From the NCBI RefSeq assembly GCF_014647915.1, contig NZ_BMQC01000004.1, forward strand, positions 124,001-188,000: a stretch of DNA of 64,000 nucleotides, written 5' to 3'. The stretch comes from Pilimelia terevasa. Lineage in GTDB: Bacteria; Actinomycetota; Actinomycetes; Mycobacteriales; Micromonosporaceae. Made by a program: the position numbers and the translations under genes. The first letter of the stretch is position 1. Each line of letters begins with the position of its first letter. Positions 59,281 through 64,000 of this stretch are shown in pieces. A model generated the notes under the pieces. It saw nothing but the letters and a program-made list of their open reading frames with translations, was not told where the DNA came from and searched no databases.

Positions 59281-60206
59281 GGCACGTCCGCCAGGGCGTC
59301 GGCGGGCACGTCCCCGCCGTCCGGCGGTGCCGGCGCCGCTCCCGGAGGGCGGTGCCGGGGCGCGTAGAGGTTGCCGGCCGTCGGCGGCGCCGCGGGCGGC
59401 GTGAGCTGCCGACGGCGCGTCCACGCCACGTACAGCCGGTCGACGACCGCCGGTGCGCACCGGTTGGCCAGCGCCGCCAGGTGCCCGGCGGCCCCGACGT
59501 ACACGGTCCGGCGCGGGCGGTCGGCCAGCCGCAGCACCCGCAGGGCCACCCGGGCCGGCGGGTACACGGGCGGCAGGGCGGCGACGGTGCGGCCCGAGTA
59601 GTTGCCGGCCCACCCGTACAGCGGGGTGTCGATGCTGGAGGGCAGCACCGTACAGACCCGGATCCGGCGCTCCCCGGCCAGCAGCAGCTCCTGCCGGACG
59701 CTCGCCGACAGCCCGCGGACCGCGAACCGGCTCATCGCGTACCCCGCGGCGCTCGGATGGCCCAGCACCCCCACGGCCGAGGCGATGTTGACGACCGTCC
59801 CGCCCCCGGCGGCCCGCAGCCACGGCAGCGCCGCCCGCACCCCGTGCAGGTAGCCCAGGACGTTGACCTCGACCACCCGGCGCACGTCGGCCACGGGCGT
59901 GGCCTCCACCGACCCGAACGTCGCCACGGCGGCGTTGTTCACCCACAGGTCCAGCCGGCCGAACCGCCCGGCCGCCCGCTCGGCCAGCTCCACGACGGCG
60001 GCCGCGTCGGTCACATCGGTGGGGACCGCCAGCGTGTGCGGGCCGCACCGCGCGGCCACCTCGGCCAGCGCCGCGCCGTCCCGGCCGGCGAGCACGACCG
60101 CCCAGCCCCGGCGCGCGAAGGCCACCGCGGTGGCCCGCCCCACGCCGGAGGACCCGCCGGTGACCACCGCGACCCGCCGCGGCCGGCCGCCGCCCCCGGC
60201 GCTCAC
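59277..60206 (-). CDS. SDR-family protein with Arg in place of the catalytic Lys
   Basis: 309 residues from GTG 60206, overlapping both neighbours by 4 nt. N-terminal AVVTGGSSGVGRATAVAFARRGW and VNNAAV are normal SDR elements, catalytic Ser lies in VVNIASAVG, but the YxxxK motif reads YAMSRF, so Lys is Arg (codon CGG). The C-terminal 90 residues form a Pro-rich extension with YVGAAGHLAALANRCAPAVVD, similar to long SDRs acting on lipids. Either activity is altered or Arg substitutes; not resolved. Confidence 0.85.
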   Translation of the reverse strand: MSAGGGGRPRRVAVVTGGSSGVGRATAVAFARRGWAVVLAGRDGAALAEVAARCGPHTLAVPTDVTDAAAVVELAERAAGRFGRLDLWVNNAAVATFGSVEATPVADVRRVVEVNVLGYLHGVRAALPWLRAAGGGTVVNIASAVGVLGHPSAAGYAMSRFAVRGLSASVRQELLLAGERRIRVCTVLPSSIDTPLYGWAGNYSGRTVAALPPVYPPARVALRVLRLADRPRRTVYVGAAGHLAALANRCAPAVVDRLYVAWTRRRQLTPPAAPPTAGNLYAPRHRPPGAAPAPPDGGDVPADALADVP

Positions 60207-60655
60207 CGGGCCGCCGGGACCCGGCGGCGGACGGCGAAGTCGCCGAGCCGCCGCAGCGACTCGGCGTTGCGGCGGTGCAGCGCCAGGTCGTTCAGCTTCG
60301 TCTGGACCCACCGCAGCGGCCCGGCGGCGAACTCCTCCGCCATCGTCACGCGCGTGCCGGCCGGGCCGTCCGGCTCCAGCGCGATGCTCACCTCCGCCTC
60401 GCCCAGCGGCCAGAGCCGGGGGCGCAGCACCAGCCGGGAGCCGGGGACGCACGCGACGACGACCGTGCTGTCACGGATCGACAGCGGCCACGGGCCCGCC
60501 TTGTGGTAGATCCGCGCGCCCGGCTCAGGCCAGTGCGGATCGACGTCGCGGATGTGCGCGGTACCCACCACCCAGTCGCTGTACGTCCACCCGTCGGCCA
60601 GGACCGCGTAGACGTCGGCGACGGGCGCCCTGATCACGTGCCGGGTGACTGCCAT
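60203..60655 (-). CDS. SRPBCC (polyketide cyclase/START-like) family protein
   Basis: 150 residues from ATG 60655 (MAVTRHVIRAPVADVYAVLA); the upstream frame is not family-like. SRPBCC pattern: VLADGWTYSDWVVGTAHIRD, GPWPLSIRDSTVVVACVPG, AEVSIALEPDGPAGTRVTMAEEF ending WVQTKLNDLALHRRNAESLRRL. Binds hydrophobic ligands in this fold. First gene of the SRPBCC-SDR-FAD operon, and its ligand is probably the substrate of the two oxidoreductases (inference). Confidence 0.83.
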   Translation of the reverse strand: MAVTRHVIRAPVADVYAVLADGWTYSDWVVGTAHIRDVDPHWPEPGARIYHKAGPWPLSIRDSTVVVACVPGSRLVLRPRLWPLGEAEVSIALEPDGPAGTRVTMAEEFAAGPLRWVQTKLNDLALHRRNAESLRRLGDFAVRRRVPAAR

Positions 60656-60758
60656 GCCGCAGATGTACCCGACGGCCCCGCGGGTACACCCCCGGGGGCG
60701 GGCCGTCCCCGCGGGGTGCCCGGTCCGACCTTTGCGCACGGGTTTCCTCCGTCGGCGG

Positions 60759-60772
60759 CCCGGGTACCCGGG
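60759..60772. repeat. 14-bp perfect palindrome between divergent genes
   Basis: CCCGGGTACCCGGG lies 5 nt before the DUF2231 gene start, in the gap to the divergent SRPBCC operon. Short GC palindromes occur by chance at this base composition, so function is uncertain. Confidence 0.5.
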
Positions 60773-60777
60773 CGCTC

Positions 60778-61332
60778 ATGGGACTGTCTGCGTGGACCGG
60801 GAAGCTGGCCGGCGACGCCCGCCTCGACCGGGTCGCCGACCCGCTGCGGGCGCGGGTCCGCCGGGTGCTCGGCAGCGGGCCCGCCGACGCGGTGCTCTCC
60901 GGCCGGTGGCTCGGCCACCCCCTGCACCCCGCGGTGATCCACCTGCCCGTCGGGGCGTGGCTCAGCGGCGCCGTGCTCGACCTGTCGCCCCGGCACCGCG
61001 CCGCGGCGACCCTCCTGACCGGGGTGGGGCTGGCCGGCGCCGTGCCGTCGGCGCTGGCCGGCTGGCACGACTGGGCCGCGCTGTCCCGGCCGCAGCGCCG
61101 GGTGGGCCTGGTGCACGCCGGCAGCAACCTGCTCGCCGTCGCGCTGTACGGCGCCTCGCTCGCGGCCCGCCGGGGCGGCGCCCCCGGGGTCGGCCGCGGG
61201 CTGTCGGTGGCGGGACTGTGCGCGGCGGGCGTCGGGGCCTACCTGGGCGGGCACCTGTCGTACCACGGCCGGCACCTGACCTCGCCGCACCCGGCCTCGG
61301 ACCGCGCCGACGCCGACGCGGTCAGCATCTGA
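60778..61332 (+). CDS. DUF2231 domain membrane protein
   Basis: 184 residues from ATG 60778. The DUF2231 signature is GHPLHPAVIHLPVGAWLSGAVLD, with conserved His residues at the membrane interface, then hydrophobic spans LLTGVGLAGAVPSALAGWHDW, LVHAGSNLLAVALYGAS and LSVAGLCAAGVGAYLGGHLSYHGRH. The His pattern suggests heme or metal binding but is unproven. Divergent from the SRPBCC operon and convergent with ctaA, 21 nt away. Confidence 0.85.
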   Translation: MGLSAWTGKLAGDARLDRVADPLRARVRRVLGSGPADAVLSGRWLGHPLHPAVIHLPVGAWLSGAVLDLSPRHRAAATLLTGVGLAGAVPSALAGWHDWAALSRPQRRVGLVHAGSNLLAVALYGASLAARRGGAPGVGRGLSVAGLCAAGVGAYLGGHLSYHGRHLTSPHPASDRADADAVSI

Positions 61333-61353
61333 GCGGAGCGGCCCGGAGCCCGC

Positions 61354-62286
61354 CTACGTCGCGAGCTGGGTCGGCGGGACGGCGGCGTGCGCCCGCGCGT
61401 GCAGCGTGGCCAGCCAGACCCAGCAGGCGCCCAGCAGGTGCGCGGCGACGAGCAGCTCCGGCAGCCCCGTGTAGTACTGGACGAAGCCGACGACCCCCTG
61501 CGCCACCTCGGCGGCCAGCAGCAGCGCGGCCGCCCGGACCGCCGCCGGCCCCGCCCCGCGTCGACGCAGGGCGATCAGCAGCAGGACCGACAGCAGCACC
61601 AGCAGGTACACGCCCGCGGCGTGGATCCGGGAGATCGTCTCGGGATCCAGGCCGTTGCGGGCGGCGTCCGCGTCCCCGGAGTGCGGGCCGCTGCCGGTCA
61701 CCAGCGTGCCGACGGCCAGGACCAGCAGGCTCACGCCGGTCAACGCCCAGCCCAACACCGGCAGGCGCGGCCCGCCGACGGCGGGCGCGGGGCGGGTCCG
61801 CCACCAGAAGGCGTAGGTGAGCGCGAGCAGCGCCATCGACAGCAGGAAGTGCAGGCCGACCACGAGGGGGTGTAGCTGCATCCGTACGGTCAGCCCGCCG
61901 ACGACGCCCTGCACGCCGATGCCGACCAGGACGGCGACCGCCAGGCCCAGGACCCTCGGCCGCCGCGGCCGGAGCTGCCAGGCCGTGACGACGCCGGCCA
62001 GCGCGACGAGGCCGACGACGAAGGTCAGGGTGCGGTTGCCGAACTCGATCACGCCGTGGACGCCCATGTCGGGCGTGGTGACGTAGGACTCCTCGGTACA
62101 GCGGGGCCAGGTGGGGCAGCCCAGGCCCGACTTGGTGAGGCGGACGGCCCCGCCGGTGACCACGATGCCGACGTTGACGAGCATGGATGCCAGGGCCCAA
62201 GCGTGTACCCGCCGTAGTCGACTTTCCGGCCCGAACGGGGCGGGGGCGGGCGACGGCAGCGTCGCGGTCGGCGTACCGGTCGTCAT
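61354..62286 (-). CDS. ctaA: Heme A synthase
   Basis: 310 residues from ATG 62286, with GAGGT 7 nt upstream; the ATG-equivalent at 62319 gives a longer but unsupported N-terminus. COX15/CtaA family with eight membrane helices; heme-ligand His in GVIEFGNRTLTF, VGLHFLLSMALLALTYAFWW, RIHAAGVYLLVLLS and LLVAAHLLGACWVW, and the Cys pair CPTWPRC of Gram-positive enzymes. Oxidises heme O, made by CtaB, to heme A. Divergent from sufR. Confidence 0.95.
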   Translation of the reverse strand: MTTGTPTATLPSPAPAPFGPESRLRRVHAWALASMLVNVGIVVTGGAVRLTKSGLGCPTWPRCTEESYVTTPDMGVHGVIEFGNRTLTFVVGLVALAGVVTAWQLRPRRPRVLGLAVAVLVGIGVQGVVGGLTVRMQLHPLVVGLHFLLSMALLALTYAFWWRTRPAPAVGGPRLPVLGWALTGVSLLVLAVGTLVTGSGPHSGDADAARNGLDPETISRIHAAGVYLLVLLSVLLLIALRRRGAGPAAVRAAALLLAAEVAQGVVGFVQYYTGLPELLVAAHLLGACWVWLATLHARAHAAVPPTQLAT

Positions 62287-62423
62287 CAGCGGGACCTCGC
62301 TTCGCACGGAGGCCGCCATCGTACGCGCGAAGATGATCTTGATTTGGAGCGGATCCCGGCGGGTGCCGCGGGTTAGGTAACCCTGGCTTGGCGATCGACC
62401 AATAAATACGTCACACTGGCGTA

Positions 62424-63212
62424 GTGAAAAAGATGCCGGCGCTGGTGGACGCCCCCGCGGGGGCGCCGCACGCCGGTCCGCGCCCGGCGCCGCCCGGCGC
62501 CGCCGACGCGGCGGACTACGACGGCCCCACCCGCGGGCGGGTGGCGCACCTGCTGCGCGACCGCGGCCCGGCCACCGCCGCCGACCTCGGCGCCGCGCTG
62601 GGCCTGAGTCCGGCGGCCATCCGCCGGCACCTCGACGCGCTCCTGGCCGACGGCATCGTCACCCAGCGTGACGTCGGGGCCACTGCGCCTCGGGGACGCG
62701 GCCGGCCGGCGCGGCAGTTCGCGCTCACCGAGCGCGGCCACGAGGCCATGAGCCCGCACCTGTACGACGACCTCGCCGGGGCGGCGCTGCGCTGGATCGC
62801 TGCGCGCGGCGGCGCCGACGCGGTCTCGGCCTTCGCCGCCGACCAGGTCTCCGGCCTGGAGCAGCGGTGCCGCGCGGCGCTGGCGTCGGCCGGCGACGAC
62901 GTCTTCGCCCGGGCCGAGGCGCTCGCCGAGGCGCTGACGGCCGAGGGTTACGCTGCCAGCGCGTCCGCCATCACCTCCGGCGGCCAGTTGTGCCAGCACC
63001 ACTGCCCGGTCGCGCAGGTGGCCGCGGAGTTCCCCCAGCTCTGTGAGGCCGAGACGGCGGTCATCGCCCGCCTCATCGGCACCCATGTGCAGCGATTGGC
63101 GACCATCGCACACGGGGACGGGGTGTGTACCACGCACATCCCGGCGCCCGGCCGCAGCGGCCGGGACACACCGATCGACACCGTCACCACCGTGAGGGGA
63201 CCCAGTAGATGA
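62424..63212 (+). CDS. sufR: SufR-like iron-sulfur-sensing repressor of the suf operon
   Basis: 262 residues from GTG 62424. An N-terminal winged helix (about 35-105: [35 protein letters not shown]) is followed by a dimerisation domain and a C-terminal cluster site with Cys 190, 194 and 207 ([18 protein letters not shown]), plus Cys 235. SufR proteins bind [4Fe-4S] and repress suf genes when cluster supply is sufficient. The GTGA/ATGA-type overlap (4 nt) with sufB shows autoregulation of the whole operon. TAAATA at 62403-62408 is a possible -10. Confidence 0.92.
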   Translation: MKKMPALVDAPAGAPHAGPRPAPPGAADAADYDGPTRGRVAHLLRDRGPATAADLGAALGLSPAAIRRHLDALLADGIVTQRDVGATAPRGRGRPARQFALTERGHEAMSPHLYDDLAGAALRWIAARGGADAVSAFAADQVSGLEQRCRAALASAGDDVFARAEALAEALTAEGYAASASAITSGGQLCQHHCPVAQVAAEFPQLCEAETAVIARLIGTHVQRLATIAHGDGVCTTHIPAPGRSGRDTPIDTVTTVRGPSR

Positions 63213-64000
63213 CCGAGCAGACCGTGCCGCCCACGCAGGAGGAGCACCTCGCCGCCCTGGGCAAGTACGAGTACGGCTGGGCCGACGCCGACGTCGCGGG
63301 GGCCAGCGCCCGGCGCGGCCTGTCGGAGGCCGTCGTCCGGGACATCTCGGCGAAGAAGAACGAGCCCGGCTGGATGCTCGACCTGCGCCTCAAGGGACTG
63401 CGGCTGTTCGGTCGCAAGCCCATGCCGTCGTGGGGCTCCGACCTGTCCGGGATCGACTTCGACAACATCAAGTACTTCGTGCGGTCCACCGAGAAGCAGG
63501 CCACGAGCTGGGAGGACCTGCCCGAGGACATCAAGAACACCTACGACCGGCTGGGCATCCCGGAGGCCGAGAAGCAGCGCCTGGTCGCCGGTGTCGCCGC
63601 GCAGTACGAGTCCGAGGTCGTGTACCACGCGATCCGCGAGGACCTGGAGCAGCAGGGCGTGCTGTTCCTGGACACCGACACCGCGCTGCGGGAGCACCCG
63701 GAGGTCTTCCAGGAGTACTTCGGCACGGTCATCCCGGTCGGCGACAACAAATTCGCCGCGCTGAACACCGCCGTGTGGTCCGGCGGCTCGTTCATCTACG
63801 TGCCCAAGGGCGTCCAGGTCGACATCCCGCTCCAGGCGTACTTCCGCATCAACACCGAGAACATGGGTCAGTTCGAGCGGACCCTGATCATCGTCGACGA
63901 GGGCGCGTACGTGCACTACGTCGAGGGCTGCACCGCCCCGATCTACTCGTCGGACTCGCTGCACAGCGCCGTGGTGGAGATCATCGTGCGCAAGGGCGGC
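63209..64000 (+). CDS. sufB: Fe-S cluster assembly scaffold SufB (3' end beyond window)
   Basis: ATG 63209 overlaps the sufR stop by 4 nt. 264 codons are visible and run to the window edge without a stop. SufB landmarks: [89 protein letters not shown] and [16 protein letters not shown]. Part of the SufBCD scaffold that assembles [Fe-S] clusters. No intein is seen in this part, unlike the SufB of Mycobacterium tuberculosis, though the usual insertion region may be beyond the edge. Confidence 0.96.
   Translation, partial: MTEQTVPPTQEEHLAALGKYEYGWADADVAGASARRGLSEAVVRDISAKKNEPGWMLDLRLKGLRLFGRKPMPSWGSDLSGIDFDNIKYFVRSTEKQATSWEDLPEDIKNTYDRLGIPEAEKQRLVAGVAAQYESEVVYHAIREDLEQQGVLFLDTDTALREHPEVFQEYFGTVIPVGDNKFAALNTAVWSGGSFIYVPKGVQVDIPLQAYFRINTENMGQFERTLIIVDEGAYVHYVEGCTAPIYSSDSLHSAVVEIIVRKGG

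Noticed and set aside
62390-62424. SufR operator
   Set aside because: Short imperfect dyads (CACT-N5-AGTG and GGTTAGGTAACC) are present, but neither extends to a convincing repeat, so no site is called.

Overview
This 64 kb window is chromosomal DNA of a very GC-rich actinomycete, most likely a spore- or sporangium-forming member of the Micromonosporaceae. The basis is codon use strongly biased to G/C at third positions, frequent GTG/TTG starts, actinobacterial signature genes (whiA, opcA, CoaE with a C-terminal UPF0157/GrpB domain, AfsR/SARP regulator) and a secreted hydrolase with the SH3-SH3-glucosaminidase layout described for GsmA of Actinoplanes. Genus cannot be fixed from sequence alone. 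No insertion sequence, prophage, CRISPR array, rRNA or plasmid function was seen; this is mostly conserved core genome with lineage-specific insertions.

Layout. 1-3.8 kb: cut intradiol-dioxygenase-like lipoprotein, small membrane protein, POT peptide transporter, small secreted protein. 3.8-9.2 kb: a tRNA with a CAA anticodon and short variable loop, then a complete branched-chain amino-acid ABC operon (livK-H-M-G-F) closed by a 24-bp perfect hairpin. 9.2-14.6 kb: M64-like secreted metallopeptidase, polA, Uma2-type protein, methyltransferase. 14.8-20.6 kb: rpsA-coaE-uvrB. 20.7-24 kb: a yybP-ykoY (Mn2+) riboswitch with its terC gene, then typA. 24-31.6 kb: accessory block (GsmA-like hydrolase, SARP-family regulator, two proteins of unknown function, FKBP isomerase, DUF456 and MBL-fold proteins). 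31.6-38.4 kb: rsgA, uvrA, Rieske lipoprotein, SDR, ArsR/SRPBCC pair. 38.5-43.5 kb: uvrC-rapZ-yvcK-whiA. 43.7-47.2 kb: gap-pgk-tpiA-secG. 47.3-55.6 kb, opposite strand: tkt-tal-pgi-zwf-opcA-pgl. 56-64 kb: ctaB, a lineage-specific block (small orphan gene; SRPBCC-SDR-FAD oxidoreductase operon; DUF2231 protein), ctaA, sufR and the start of sufB.

How the parts work together. All three UvrABC genes plus polA, the nucleotide-excision-repair core, lie within 30 kb. uvrA and uvrB each carry a close match to the RecA-independent (PafBC-type) DNA-damage promoter, TTGTCRGTG-N8-TANNNT, with weaker versions before polA and uvrC, which suggests a shared damage response. Two facing operons supply lower glycolysis and the pentose phosphate pathway, next to the carbon/envelope control genes rapZ-yvcK and the sporulation regulator whiA. 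ctaB and ctaA make heme O and heme A for the terminal oxidase; sufR-sufB opens the iron-sulfur assembly operon.

The best candidates for new biology are the short-arm tRNA-Leu(CAA) and the palindrome across its 5' end, the damage-type promoters on uvr genes, the phased repeats before the ArsR gene, the secreted protein ending in a YNCHSFAWY domain, the SRPBCC-SDR-FAD operon whose SDR has Arg in place of the catalytic Lys, and a strong palindrome upstream of an orphan 110-residue gene. I did not find a clearly new multi-gene defence or mobile system.
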